33,751 bases of DNA, taken from JBMOMT01 sp049324835 (lineage in GTDB: Bacteria > Chloroflexota > Anaerolineae > CAYNKW01). The notes beneath the pieces were generated by a model. It ran no database searches. It saw nothing but the letters and a program-made list of their open reading frames with translations, and was not told the origin of the DNA. Positions 1 through 8,197 of the stretch are shown one piece after another. Each line of letters begins with the position of its first letter. The stretch's first letter is position 1. The stretch is taken from positions 1-33,751 of the forward strand of contig JBMOMT010000002.1 in assembly GCA_049324835.1 (NCBI GenBank), in the 5' to 3' direction. The translations under genes and the position numbers were made by a program.

Positions 1-187
1 CGGTCAAAATGCGGCAAAAAACACTTTCTGTGGACTGAAAATCGGCTTTTCCACCGCTGTGATCTCGGAGGATATTTTGCCAAAGCAGGAGCCTCAAATG
101 CTCCGTAGGGAAATTGGTGTGTCAGGTCTGAAAATTGGATCTGCGGAGTCTCCCTTGAGAGTTGTTGGCAAAGACACAGATCACTTT

Positions 188-249
188 TCACCGCCGAGAT
201 CGCCGAGAAAAACCACAAAAACCTCTGTGTGCTCTGCGCCTCGGCGGTA
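188..249. repeat. inverted repeat element, family A copy 1
   Basis: ACCGCCGAG at 190-198 is the exact reverse complement of CTCGGCGGT at 240-248. The left arm is followed by a second CGCCGAG (201-207). A second element with the same arms lies at 32470-32550, so this is a dispersed family. It sits just upstream of the promoter of the first gene. The rest of 1-347 shows no gene: the open frames there lack a ribosome binding site or any recognisable protein. Confidence 0.6.
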
Positions 250-304
250 AAATCTTGGCCACACTTGACAGGGGGACTACCCAAATGAAACGACTCGGGT
301 TTTG

Positions 305-313
305 TGGTATAAT
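305..313 (+). promoter_or_regulatory. extended -10 promoter
   Basis: TATAAT at 308-313 is preceded by TG and one base (305-307), the extended -10 form, which can work with a weak -35. No good -35 is seen at 17 bases. The site lies 35 bases before the start of the first gene, whose SD-like GGGAGG is at 337-342. Confidence 0.55.
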
Positions 314-347
314 GTACCTGTTGTGCCAAAGAGGTTGGGAGGTGGTT

Positions 348-1175
348 ATGGCCGGTTCAGCGTGGTTGTTCGCCGATACTGCCCTGGCGCGGCGGCTGGA
401 AATGGCGGAGGCAGAAGGCATGGCTGAGTACGGGCAGGCTCTGGCCCGCCTGCGACCGGAACTGGGCGCGGCGGTGGAGGCGCTGGGCGGCGGGTACACC
501 GTTTTCGCCGGGGCCGGATCGCCGCTGAGCCGCGCTGTGGGGCTGGGCTTCGAAGGCCCCATCACGGCGGCGGACCTGGATCGTTTGGAGGGGTTCTACC
601 GGCAGCGGGGCGCGCCGGTGCAGGTGGATGTGTGCCCGCTGGCCGATGCGTCGCTGCTGGAGGGGCTGTCTGGGCGCGGCTACCGCCTGGCGAGTTTCGA
701 GAACGTGTGGCTGCGGCCGGTGGATGCCGGCGAGCGTTTCCCATCCCCGCCGCCGGCGGTCCGCGTGGCCGAGATCGCTCCCGCCGAGGCGGATCTCTGG
801 ATCGAGACGGTTTCGCGTGGTTTTGCGGAGCGGGAAGTGTTGGCCGCGGCGGATCTGGACATCGCTGTGCCGTTTCCCCACCTGGCGTCGATGACCTGTC
901 TGCTGGCCTGGATCGGTGACGAACCGGCGGGCGCGGCCTCCCTCGGGCTGCACCGTGGGCTGGCCTCGCTGTTGAACGCCAGCACACGGCTGGCCTTTCG
1001 CGGGCGGGGCGTGCAGACGGCGCTGCTGCACCATCGGCTGGCCCTGGCGGCGGCGGCAGGCTGCGATCTGGCGACGGTGCAGACCCAGCCGGGCAGCGCC
1101 TCGCAGCGTAACGTGGAGCGGCAGGGCTTCCGGCTGGCCTACACCAAGACTACCCTGGTGCAACATCTGCTCTGA
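348..1175 (+). CDS. GNAT-family N-acetyltransferase
   Basis: A 275-residue protein in the GNAT superfamily, which moves an acetyl group from acetyl-CoA to an amine. The acetyl-CoA motif is seen near residue 217 (LAFRGRGVQTALL, the R/Q-x-x-G-x-G/A signature), followed by the usual C-terminal stretch with SASQRNVERQGFRLAY. The N-terminal half (about 1-140) is less typical and may be a degenerate second GNAT fold. ATG 348 is chosen because it follows GGGAGG by about 6 bases and lies downstream of the -10 site; the longer in-frame extension would run through the upstream repeat. The substrate cannot be told. It is first of five same-strand genes (348-5698) with small gaps. Confidence 0.8.
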   Translation: MAGSAWLFADTALARRLEMAEAEGMAEYGQALARLRPELGAAVEALGGGYTVFAGAGSPLSRAVGLGFEGPITAADLDRLEGFYRQRGAPVQVDVCPLADASLLEGLSGRGYRLASFENVWLRPVDAGERFPSPPPAVRVAEIAPAEADLWIETVSRGFAEREVLAAADLDIAVPFPHLASMTCLLAWIGDEPAGAASLGLHRGLASLLNASTRLAFRGRGVQTALLHHRLALAAAAGCDLATVQTQPGSASQRNVERQGFRLAYTKTTLVQHLL

Positions 1176-1226
1176 TGGCGTCAGGGATGCTGTGACGAGA
1201 TCATCTATCTCACAGGGGGGAGAGCG

Positions 1227-1655
1227 TTGAAGGGTTGGGTGGTGTACGCATTGGGCACGGCAGTGGCGCTGGCCGCCGCCGATTTTTTCGTCAAGCAGGC
1301 GTCGGGCAAGTTGTCCAACAGTGTGGCCGTGCTGCTTTACGGTAGTTGCACCTTTCTCACGGGCCTGGGTTGGTTTCTGTGGGAGCGATTCCGGGGCGTG
1401 CCGCAGCACGCTCAACTTTTCGGGGTGCTGGCTGCGCTGGGAGTGGGCGTGGCCTTTAGCATCGTCACCCTGGGGCTGTACGCCACTTTTGGGTCCGGCG
1501 CGCCCATCTCGCTGGCTTCGCCGCTGATCCGGCTGGCCGGGCTGATGCTGGCCAGTCTGGCAGGCCTGATGCTGCTCAAAGAGCCGATCACCTGGCGCTA
1601 CGTGGCGGGCATGGCGCTGGCCTGTGGCGGCGTCTACCTGATTGTGACACGTTGA
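1227..1655 (+). CDS. half-size EamA/DMT-type membrane protein
   Basis: A 142-residue, very hydrophobic protein with about four to five membrane segments and the C-terminal pattern LLKEPITWRYVAGMALACGGVYLI, typical of one EamA repeat of the drug/metabolite transporter superfamily. Full EamA transporters have two such repeats and about 300 residues, so this would have to act as a dimer, as small multidrug resistance proteins do. The start is TTG 1227, preceded by a G-rich SD (GGGGGGAGAG); no ATG fits. The substrate is unknown. Confidence 0.72.
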   Translation: MKGWVVYALGTAVALAAADFFVKQASGKLSNSVAVLLYGSCTFLTGLGWFLWERFRGVPQHAQLFGVLAALGVGVAFSIVTLGLYATFGSGAPISLASPLIRLAGLMLASLAGLMLLKEPITWRYVAGMALACGGVYLIVTR

Positions 1656-1681
1656 ACGCATGAATTGAGAGGGGAGACAAT

Positions 1682-2194
1682 ATGGAGGCAATGGAAGCCA
1701 TTCTGAGCCGGCGGAGCATCCGGCAGTACACGGCCCGGCCGGTGCCCGACGAGGTGGTGACCGCTCTGCTCAGAGCGGCCATGAGCGCGCCATCGGCGGG
1801 CAACGCGCAGCCCTGGCAGTTCGTCGTCGTCACCGACCGGGGCATCCTGGATCGGGTGCCCAAGATTCATCCCTATTCCCAGATGCTCAGGCATGCGCCG
1901 CTGGGCGTTTTGATCTGCGGCGACGAGACGGCGGAGAAATATTCCGGCTATTGGGTGCAAGATTGTTCGGCGGCCACGCAGAACCTGCTGCTGGCGGCCC
2001 ACGCCAAAGGGCTGGGCGCCGTCTGGCTGGGCATTTATCCCAAAGAAGAGCGGGTGACGGCCTTTCGGGAGCTGTTTGGCCTGCCGGCGGGCATCACGCC
2101 GCTGGCGATGGTGGCGCTGGGCTATCCGGCGGAGGAAAAACCGCCCGCCGAGCGGTACGAGCCGGCGCGCGTGCATCACAATCGCTGGGCCTAG
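1682..2194 (+). CDS. nitroreductase-family FMN oxidoreductase
   Basis: A 170-residue protein of the nitroreductase family (FMN-binding, NAD(P)H-dependent). Visible marks are the RRSIRQY phosphate-binding stretch at 10-16, APSAGNAQPW at 36-45 and GAVWLG at 112-117, all at the usual places for the short single-domain form. The likely job is two-electron reduction of nitro or quinone compounds in the cytoplasm, but the natural substrate is unknown. GAGGGGAGA precedes the ATG by a few bases. It sits 26 bases after the EamA-like gene and before an aldo/keto reductase, so this stretch may form a small redox or detoxification operon. Confidence 0.88.
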   Translation: MEAMEAILSRRSIRQYTARPVPDEVVTALLRAAMSAPSAGNAQPWQFVVVTDRGILDRVPKIHPYSQMLRHAPLGVLICGDETAEKYSGYWVQDCSAATQNLLLAAHAKGLGAVWLGIYPKEERVTAFRELFGLPAGITPLAMVALGYPAEEKPPAERYEPARVHHNRWA

Positions 2195-2204
2195 AACAAG
2201 GGAG

Positions 2205-2217
2205 GGTGCGTCGCACC
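2205..2217. repeat. short palindromic repeat, family B
   Basis: GGTGCGTCGCACC can fold with a 5-bp stem (GGTGC/GCACC). The same 12-base core recurs at 6431-6442 and, inverted, at 6413-6424. It lies in the 44-base gap between the nitroreductase and the aldo/keto reductase, just before the SD of the latter. Confidence 0.5.
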
Positions 2218-2238
2218 TGTAGATGGAAGGAGCCATTC

Positions 2239-3174
2239 ATGGAATACCGTCAATTGGGCAACGCCGGCGTGCGCGTTTCCGCCGTCGGCCTGGGCACCAA
2301 CCAGTTCGGCGGCAAGGTGGATCAACAGGGCGTGAACGAGATCGTCCACGGTGCGCTGGACCTGGGCGTCAACTTGATCGACACCGCCGATATTTATCAG
2401 GGCGGCCGCTCGGAAGAGACGCTGGGCGTCGCCCTCAAAGGCCGTTGGGAGCGGGTGGTCATCGCCACCAAGTTCACCATCAAAACGGGCGATGGCCCCA
2501 ACGAGTGGGGCGCGTCGCGTTACCACATGATGAACGCCGTCGAGGCCAGCCTGCGCCGCCTCGACACGGATCATATCGATCTGTACCAGGTGCACGAGTG
2601 GGACGCCACCACACCCATCGAAGAGACGCTGCGCGCGTTGGACGATCTGGTGCGCAGCGGCAAAGTGCGTTACGTGGGCGCCTCCAACTTTGCCGCCTGG
2701 CAACTGGCCGAGGCCAACGCCCTGGCCGATCTGCGCGGCTGGTCGGCGTTCGTGACGGTTCAGCCCCATTACCACATGTTCGAACGGCAGATCGAAAAAG
2801 AGCTGATCCCCTACTGCGATGCTCACAAGGTGGGCATTCTGCCCTATTTCCCGCTGGCGGGCGGTTTTCTCACCGGCAAGTACGAGCGCGGCAAAGCCGC
2901 GCCGTCCGGCTCGCGGGGCGAGAGCAGCGCGTACGTGCAAAAATACATGACCGGCGCCCACTTTGACAAGCTGGAGGCGCTGACGGCCTGGGCTCGAGCA
3001 CGCGGCCATACGATGGGTGAGCTGGCCCACGCCTGGCTGCTGGCCCGGCCGCTGGTCTGTTCGGTCATCTCTGGGGCGACGAAACTGGCCCACGTGCAGA
3101 GTAATGCCGTCTCGGCCGGCTGGCGACTGACCCCCGACGAGCTGGCCGCGGTCAACACGATGCTGGATGAATAG
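2239..3174 (+). CDS. aldo/keto reductase
   Basis: A 311-residue NADPH-dependent aldo/keto reductase with a TIM-barrel fold. The catalytic tetrad is present: D48, Y53 (DTADIY), K78 (ATKFT) and H119 (YQVHEWD). The region SGKVRYVGASNF is the usual strand-6 signature, and SVISGATKLAHVQSN near the C-terminus binds the cofactor phosphate. The start ATG follows GGAAGGAG (2225-2232). The closest subgroup by eye is the YajO/Tas-like bacterial AKRs; the substrate is unknown. Its last 8 bases overlap the next gene, which suggests coupled translation. Confidence 0.9.
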   Translation: MEYRQLGNAGVRVSAVGLGTNQFGGKVDQQGVNEIVHGALDLGVNLIDTADIYQGGRSEETLGVALKGRWERVVIATKFTIKTGDGPNEWGASRYHMMNAVEASLRRLDTDHIDLYQVHEWDATTPIEETLRALDDLVRSGKVRYVGASNFAAWQLAEANALADLRGWSAFVTVQPHYHMFERQIEKELIPYCDAHKVGILPYFPLAGGFLTGKYERGKAAPSGSRGESSAYVQKYMTGAHFDKLEALTAWARARGHTMGELAHAWLLARPLVCSVISGATKLAHVQSNAVSAGWRLTPDELAAVNTMLDE

Positions 3175-5698
3175 CCTGCCCCAGGTTCTCCGCCATCTGC
3201 GGCTCGACGAGGGATTCACCCGCAATGTGACCGCCTGGCAGCGGCTGCCCGCCCGCCCGGCCCGGCTTACCGATCCGCCGCCGGGGCTGGATGGGCGTCT
3301 CCTGGCTGCCCTGGCGGCGCGGGGCATCGACCGGCTCTACAGCCACCAGGCCCAGGCGGCTGAGGCGGCGCTGCGCGGCGAAAACATCGTCGTCGTCACG
3401 CCCACCGCCTCCGGCAAAACGCTGTGTTACAACCTGCCGGTGCTGCACGCCCTGCTGGGCGATCCGCACGCCCGCGCGTTGTATCTCTTTCCCACCAAAG
3501 CCCTGGCTCAGGACCAACTCGACGAATTGGGCGAATTCGCCGCCGCGCTGGACGTTCGCCTCCCGGTCGATACCTACGACGGCGACACCCCCAGTTCGCG
3601 CCGTCCGCGCGTGCGCCGCGAGGCGCGCATCGTCGTCACCAACCCGGACATGTTGCACACCGGCATTTTGCCCCACCACACCGGATGGGCCGAGTTTTTC
3701 GAAAACCTGCGTTACGTGGTCATCGACGAGATTCACGCCTACCGCGGCGTGTTCGGCAGCCACGTGGCCAACGTGCTGCGGCGGCTGGGGCGCATCTGCG
3801 CCTTTTATGGCGCGCAACCCCAGTATCTCTGCGCCTCGGCCACGGTGGCCAATCCGGCCGAACACGCCGGGCGGCTCATCGAAGCGCCGGTGACGCTGGT
3901 GGACGACAACGGCGCGCCGGCCGGTGAAAAGTTTTTCATCTTTTACAACCCGCCGCTGATCGACGAGTCGCTCGGCATCCGGCGCGGGCCGGTGCTGGAG
4001 GCCCAGGCCGTGGCGCGGCGATTCCTCTCCGCCGACGTGCAGACCATCGTCTTTGCCCGCGCCCGGCTCACCGTAGAGGTGCTGCTTACCTACCTGCGCG
4101 ATTTTGCCGTCAACGAAGGGCGCTCGCCGGAGACGGTGCGCGGCTACCGGGGCGGCTATCTGCCCGCCGAGCGCCGCGCCATCGAGCGCGGCCTGCGCCA
4201 GGGGCAGGTGCGCGGCGTGGTGGCCACCAACGCCCTGGAGCTGGGCATCGACATCGGCCAGCTTGCGGCCTGCGTGATGACCGGCTATCCCGGCACGGTG
4301 GCCAGCACGTGGCAGCAGGCGGGCCGCGCCGGGCGCACTGCCGAGATGTCGGTGGCGGTGTTGGTGGCCGGCGGCTCGCCGCTGGATCAATACGTCGTCA
4401 CCCATCCTCGCTTTTTCTTCGAGCGTTCGCCCGAGCACGCGCTCATCCACCCGGATAATCTGGTGCTGCTGCTCAATCATCTACGCTGCGCCGCTTTCGA
4501 GCTGCCTTTTGTCAAGGGCGAGGGTTTTGGTCGTTTTGCCGACGCTGACACGCTGCTGGCTTATCTGGCCGAAGAGGGGGTGTTGATCCAGTCGGGGGGG
4601 CGCTGGCATTGGCTGAGCGAGGCTTATCCCGCTGCCGGGGTGAGTCTGCGCACCGGCGGCCTGGACGATTTCGTCATCCTGGCGGTGGTTGACGGCGAGA
4701 CACAGTCTATCGGCCGGGTAGATTATTTTGGCGCGCCGCAAACCATCCACCAGGGAGCGATCTATATCCACGAGGGGCAGCCGTACCGTGTGGAGCAGCT
4801 CGATTGGGAAGGGCGGACGGCTCGTGTTTCTCCGGCGGCGGTGGATTATTACACCCGGGCCAGCACGACCAGCGATGTGCAGGTGATCGATGTTGCCGAA
4901 GAGGCCGACGCTGGCGCAACCCGCAAGGCTTGCGGCAATGTGCGGGTGATATCCCGAACCACCGGCTATAAAAAGATCCGGCTCTACACCCACGAGACGC
5001 TGGGCTGGGGTGAGATCGACCTGCCGCAACAAGAGATGGACACGACCGGCTACTGGTTCAGCCTGGCCGAATCGGTGGGGCGGCAGTTGGAGGCCGAAGG
5101 GGTGCTGCGGCTGGATAGCGGCGACCGGGGGCCCAATTGGGCCGAGCAGCGGCAGGCGGTCCGGGCGCGCGATGGTTACCGCTGCCGCCACTGCAACGCG
5201 CCGGAACGGCCAGGCCGGCAGCACGACGTGCACCACCTGACGCCCTTCCGTGAGTTTGGCTACCTGCCCGGCCAGAACGATCATTACGTGGCGGCCAACC
5301 GCCTGGAGAACCTGGTCACTCTCTGCCCGGCCTGTCACCAGCGGGCCGAGGCGCAGCAGCGGGTGCGGGGTGCACTGGCAGGATTGGCTTACACTCTGCG
5401 GCACGTGGCGCCGCTCTATCTGATGTGCGATCCGGGTGACATCGGCGTCTTTAGCGAGGTCCGCTGGAGCGCCACCCGCGCTCCCACCATCTGCATCTAT
5501 GATAACGTGCCCGGCGGCACCGGCTTTAGTGAGCGGCTGTTCGAGCTGCACGATACGCTGCTGCAAGCGGCCCGAGAGGTGGTGGCGGCCTGTCCTTGCC
5601 GGGGTGGTTGTCCTTCGTGTGTGGGCCCGGCGGCGGAGGGGGGCGAGGCAACCAAGGCCAGCGTGTTGCGCTTGCTGGAGGCGATGCGTGGACTCTGA
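3167..5698 (+). CDS. DEAD/DEAH helicase with DUF1998 region and inserted HNH module
   Basis: An 843-residue superfamily 2 helicase resembling the YprA/MrfA group of DNA repair helicases. Walker A is TPTASGKT (78-85), Walker B is DEIH (187-190), motif III is SAT (224-226) and motif VI is QQAGRAGR (383-390). The C-terminal part carries the DUF1998 features, ending in a four-cysteine cluster (C809, C811, C815, C818), probably metal binding. Between about residues 655 and 730 is an HNH nuclease-like zinc module: C673-x2-C676, VHHLTPF with H689/H690, N711, and C720-x2-C723-H724. Then the DUF1998 sequence resumes (YNDNVPGG-like stretch near 778). MrfA itself has no such module as far as I know. The start overlaps the previous stop by 8 bases. 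Confidence 0.88.
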   Translation: MNSLPQVLRHLRLDEGFTRNVTAWQRLPARPARLTDPPPGLDGRLLAALAARGIDRLYSHQAQAAEAALRGENIVVVTPTASGKTLCYNLPVLHALLGDPHARALYLFPTKALAQDQLDELGEFAAALDVRLPVDTYDGDTPSSRRPRVRREARIVVTNPDMLHTGILPHHTGWAEFFENLRYVVIDEIHAYRGVFGSHVANVLRRLGRICAFYGAQPQYLCASATVANPAEHAGRLIEAPVTLVDDNGAPAGEKFFIFYNPPLIDESLGIRRGPVLEAQAVARRFLSADVQTIVFARARLTVEVLLTYLRDFAVNEGRSPETVRGYRGGYLPAERRAIERGLRQGQVRGVVATNALELGIDIGQLAACVMTGYPGTVASTWQQAGRAGRTAEMSVAVLVAGGSPLDQYVVTHPRFFFERSPEHALIHPDNLVLLLNHLRCAAFELPFVKGEGFGRFADADTLLAYLAEEGVLIQSGGRWHWLSEAYPAAGVSLRTGGLDDFVILAVVDGETQSIGRVDYFGAPQTIHQGAIYIHEGQPYRVEQLDWEGRTARVSPAAVDYYTRASTTSDVQVIDVAEEADAGATRKACGNVRVISRTTGYKKIRLYTHETLGWGEIDLPQQEMDTTGYWFSLAESVGRQLEAEGVLRLDSGDRGPNWAEQRQAVRARDGYRCRHCNAPERPGRQHDVHHLTPFREFGYLPGQNDHYVAANRLENLVTLCPACHQRAEAQQRVRGALAGLAYTLRHVAPLYLMCDPGDIGVFSEVRWSATRAPTICIYDNVPGGTGFSERLFELHDTLLQAAREVVAACPCRGGCPSCVGPAAEGGEATKASVLRLLEAMRGL

Positions 5699-5702
5699 GC
5701 GT

Positions 5703-6458
5703 TCACACGTCGCGCCGTCCGGCGACCAGGAAACCCTCTTTTTGCACAGCCACCAACGTGAAATCGAACAGGTCGCGCTGTAGACAGTAGAGGGGATCGG
5801 CAGGCGGAAAGTGGGGCTGATCGGCGCGCAGGAATTTCTGGGTGCATTCGTGCCGAACGATACGATCCAGCGCGGTCAGGTGCTCGTAGGGCGCGCCGGT
5901 CAGCAGGTGCGCGATGTAATCGGCGCAGGCAAGGTCCTCGGGAGTGGCCTCGGCGCCGCCGGCGCCCATCGCCACCAGCGAGACGACCTGCGGTTCCGGC
6001 TGCATGTTTCGGATGTAACGGGCGATGGCTGCGGCGGTGACAAATCCACCCAGGATCACCACGTCCGACCGGCGGGCCGCCGCCACCGCGCCGGTGACGC
6101 CAGCCGACGTGCGCAGGGCCACCGTTCGCCCGGCGAACAGCGCCCGTCCGGCGGCGACGATCTGGCTGGGTGAGTTGCCCAGGTCAAAGCCCGGCACGGG
6201 AACGCCATCCACCTCACCCACGGCCAGGCAGCCTGTTTCCTGTTTGAGGCGGAGAGCCGCCTCCGGCTCGGCCAGCAGCAGGATGCGTTCAGCGCCCAGG
6301 TGGACCATCAGCGCCGCCGAGGTAAAGGCGCGGTAGACATCGATGACCACGGCGACGCCCTGGGCTTGCTGAGCGCCGCGCATCAGGCCCAGGCGCAGGA
6401 TGCGGGGTGAGAGGTGCGACGCACGGGTCAGTGCGTCGCACCTTCGAGGTAGGGTCAT
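5703..6458 (-). CDS. 2-phosphosulfolactate phosphatase family protein (ComB-like)
   Basis: A 251-residue protein matching the ComB family: VAVVIDVYRAFTSAALMVHLGAERILL near residues 35-60, LAVGEVDGVPVPGFDLGNSPSQI near 80-100, LRTSAGVTGAVAA and a C-terminal ECTQKFLRADQPHFP region. Family members remove phosphate from 2-phosphosulfolactate, an early coenzyme M step in methanogens; in bacteria without that pathway the substrate is unclear. The ATG at 6458 overlaps the upstream stop as ATGA, but family-like sequence begins only near residue 19. The first codons run through an inverted repeat (6412-6443), so a later, non-ATG start is possible. It ends 4 bases from the convergent helicase gene. Confidence 0.75.
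   Translation of the reverse strand: MTLPRRCDALTRASHLSPRILRLGLMRGAQQAQGVAVVIDVYRAFTSAALMVHLGAERILLLAEPEAALRLKQETGCLAVGEVDGVPVPGFDLGNSPSQIVAAGRALFAGRTVALRTSAGVTGAVAAARRSDVVILGGFVTAAAIARYIRNMQPEPQVVSLVAMGAGGAEATPEDLACADYIAHLLTGAPYEHLTALDRIVRHECTQKFLRADQPHFPPADPLYCLQRDLFDFTLVAVQKEGFLVAGRRDV
6412..6443. repeat. perfect 13-bp inverted repeat, family B pair
   Basis: AGGTGCGACGCAC (6412-6424) and GTGCGTCGCACCT (6431-6443) are exact reverse complements with a 6-base loop. The core is shared with 2205-2217. The hairpin lies in the first codons, or in the leader, of the ComB-like gene. Confidence 0.75.
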
Positions 6459-7252
6459 TTTCTGATGTCGATGTCGCCGGTGTTGGTTTTCAGGTTCAGG
6501 TGAACGGTTGGCGTATCGCCGACCTCCCCTTCCACCGTGCCGCCGACGATCTGCTCGTCCTGACGCCGGTTGCGCACGTCAAAGTCGAGGTCGATGTCGC
6601 CGACGTCGGTCTGGGCGCGGAAGGTAAAGGCGCTGTTGGCCGGCAGGCGCAGGTCGATGCTGCCCACGTCGGTTTTGAGTTGCGAGTCGCCCGCCAGGTG
6701 TGCGTCGCGCAGGGTGATGTCGCCCACGTTGGTGCGCACATCGAACGCCCCCTCGACGCCGGTCACTTCGATGCCGCCCACCTCGGTGCTCAGGTCGAGA
6801 TCGGTCTGGCGCGGCACCCAGATCTCCAGATCGACGCTGGGCGTGCGACCGAGCCGGTTCAAGCGGGCCGGTATGACGGTCTGGATCTCGATGCGGTTGG
6901 CCTGCGGCTGTTCGATGTCGATCTGGACGTCGGCCAAATAATCCTCGGCCTGCTGTCGATCCTGCCCCCAGACGCGTTTGACGGCGCTGATCCGAACCGT
7001 GTCGCCCTCGCCCACCTTGACGATGACCTGGCCCACGTTGACTCTTACTTTCAAAGTGACGGGTGTGGTCACGTCGAAGCTTCTCTCAACGGTGGCCGAG
7101 GCCTCCATGCGCATGTCGGTCACTGCCTTTACGGAAGAGAGGACGCCGCTTGCTGCCAGGGCGACGACGGCCAGGCAGCAGCAGATCAGCACGATCGCGA
7201 CGACGATGGCGATGATGATCAGGGTTCGGTTGTTGCTCGAGCTTGTAGTCAT
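6455..7252 (-). CDS. membrane-anchored DUF4097-like beta-repeat protein
   Basis: A 265-residue protein with one N-terminal membrane segment (about residues 9-35, with CCC in it) followed by a soluble part made of short repeats of the type T-x-V-G-x-I-x-L (EVGGIEV, NVGDITL, DVGSIDL, DVGDIDL, NTGDIDI). This is the pattern of DUF4097/DUF2807 putative adhesin domains, expected to form a beta-solenoid outside the membrane. No enzyme motif is seen and the function is unknown. It overlaps both neighbours by 4 bases in the same operon. Confidence 0.72.
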   Translation of the reverse strand: MTTSSSNNRTLIIIAIVVAIVLICCCLAVVALAASGVLSSVKAVTDMRMEASATVERSFDVTTPVTLKVRVNVGQVIVKVGEGDTVRISAVKRVWGQDRQQAEDYLADVQIDIEQPQANRIEIQTVIPARLNRLGRTPSVDLEIWVPRQTDLDLSTEVGGIEVTGVEGAFDVRTNVGDITLRDAHLAGDSQLKTDVGSIDLRLPANSAFTFRAQTDVGDIDLDFDVRNRRQDEQIVGGTVEGEVGDTPTVHLNLKTNTGDIDIRK

Positions 7253-7710
7253 GGCTCACTCCTCGATAAAAAGTGATTGTGCCGGGTATTTTCCAGAGCT
7301 TCAATACGTTTTCGCGCCTCGTCTGGTAGCAGCGTTTTGCACTTGTTGCGGTAATCGTACGAGACGATGAGCCCCTCGCCTTCGGCGGCGATGGCCTCCA
7401 GTTTGTGGCTGACCAGTCGATGGGCCATCACGAAACGGTCCTGGTCGATCTCGACGACCCGCGCCCCCGATGAGAGCGTGTCCGGAAAGGTGAGGGGAGC
7501 GCGGTAACGGCAGCGCGTTTCGGCCAGGATGGGGCCGATGCCGGTCTGTTTCATGATGTCCATCAGGCCCAGACGCTCGAAATAGGCGATGCGTGTGCTT
7601 TCGAAATAACGAAAATAGGCGACATTGTTGACGTGTTGAAAGGCATCCATCTCACCCCAGGCCACCGGGATCTGGATGACCACGGGAAAATCGGCCAAAA
7701 GCTCTTCCAA
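7249..7710 (-). CDS. 4-hydroxybenzoyl-CoA thioesterase-family hotdog protein
   Basis: A 153-residue acyl-CoA thioesterase of the YbgC/4HBT type. The signature is WGEMDAFQHVNNVAYFRYFE, with D22 as the likely catalytic acid and H26-x-N28 following, and it is placed near the N-terminus as usual. The reaction would be hydrolysis of an acyl-CoA in the cytoplasm; the acyl group is unknown. The start lies 1 base after the stop of the upstream DUF456 gene and its end overlaps the DUF4097 gene by 4 bases. Confidence 0.85.
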   Translation of the reverse strand: MEELLADFPVVIQIPVAWGEMDAFQHVNNVAYFRYFESTRIAYFERLGLMDIMKQTGIGPILAETRCRYRAPLTFPDTLSSGARVVEIDQDRFVMAHRLVSHKLEAIAAEGEGLIVSYDYRNKCKTLLPDEARKRIEALENTRHNHFLSRSEP

Positions 7711-7711
7711 G

Positions 7712-8197
7712 TTACCCTCCTTTTGCCTGCCACCAGAAAACGAGGATCATGATGGCTCCGACGGTCATTTGGATGACTGCCGAGAGTAAATTGCCCACCA
7801 GCCAGCCGCCGCTGGCCTTGAGGGCCTGCCGCCAGTCTTTGGCCCGCAGCAACTCTGCGGCCACCAACCCCAGCAGGGCGCCGATGACCGCGCCCGGCAG
7901 GCTGAACACCAACAACCCCACCGCTCCGCCCAACAGGCTGGCCAAGATCGACCATAACGATGCCCCGCCCACTTTGGCCCCCAGGCTGCTCACCCAGAGA
8001 TCGGCGCTGATGCCGGGGATGGCGATGACGCTGAGGGCGATCATGGCCAGCGGATCGACGTTTTTAAAACCTTCGACGATGGCGTAAACCAGGGCGATGA
8101 GCCAGATGAGGGCCACGCCCGGCACCAGCGGCACCAACACCGCCAGCAGGCTGATGAACATCAGCCCCAGGGTCAACGTCAGCCAGAAACCGCTCAT
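7712..8197 (-). CDS. DUF456 integral membrane protein
   Basis: A 161-residue hydrophobic protein with four to five membrane segments. The pattern VPLVPGVALIWLIALVYAI near the start and LPGAVIGALLGLVAAEL in the middle, with glycine-rich helices, is typical of DUF456 proteins, whose function is not known. The start ATG at 8197 overlaps the stop of the upstream BrkB-YbaK gene by 4 bases (ATGA). Longer upstream reading in this frame is antisense to nothing known and runs inside the neighbour, so I reject it. Confidence 0.8.
   Translation of the reverse strand: MSGFWLTLTLGLMFISLLAVLVPLVPGVALIWLIALVYAIVEGFKNVDPLAMIALSVIAIPGISADLWVSSLGAKVGGASLWSILASLLGGAVGLLVFSLPGAVIGALLGLVAAELLRAKDWRQALKASGGWLVGNLLSAVIQMTVGAIMILVFWWQAKGG

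Noticed and set aside
162..347. Longer N-terminus of the first GNAT protein
   Set aside because: It would run through the repeat element and the -10 box, and has no SD.
357..1691. Long minus-strand open frame over the GNAT and EamA genes
   Set aside because: It is arginine, glutamine and histidine rich, has no family motif or SD, and is a shadow of high-GC coding sequence.
3152..4480. Minus-strand open frame opposite the helicase
   Set aside because: Low-complexity composition without motifs, fully overlapped by a clear helicase domain.
4900..5400. Intein or homing endonuclease explanation for the HNH module
   Set aside because: No splice-junction residues or intein blocks are seen and the helicase frame runs through without a break in sense.
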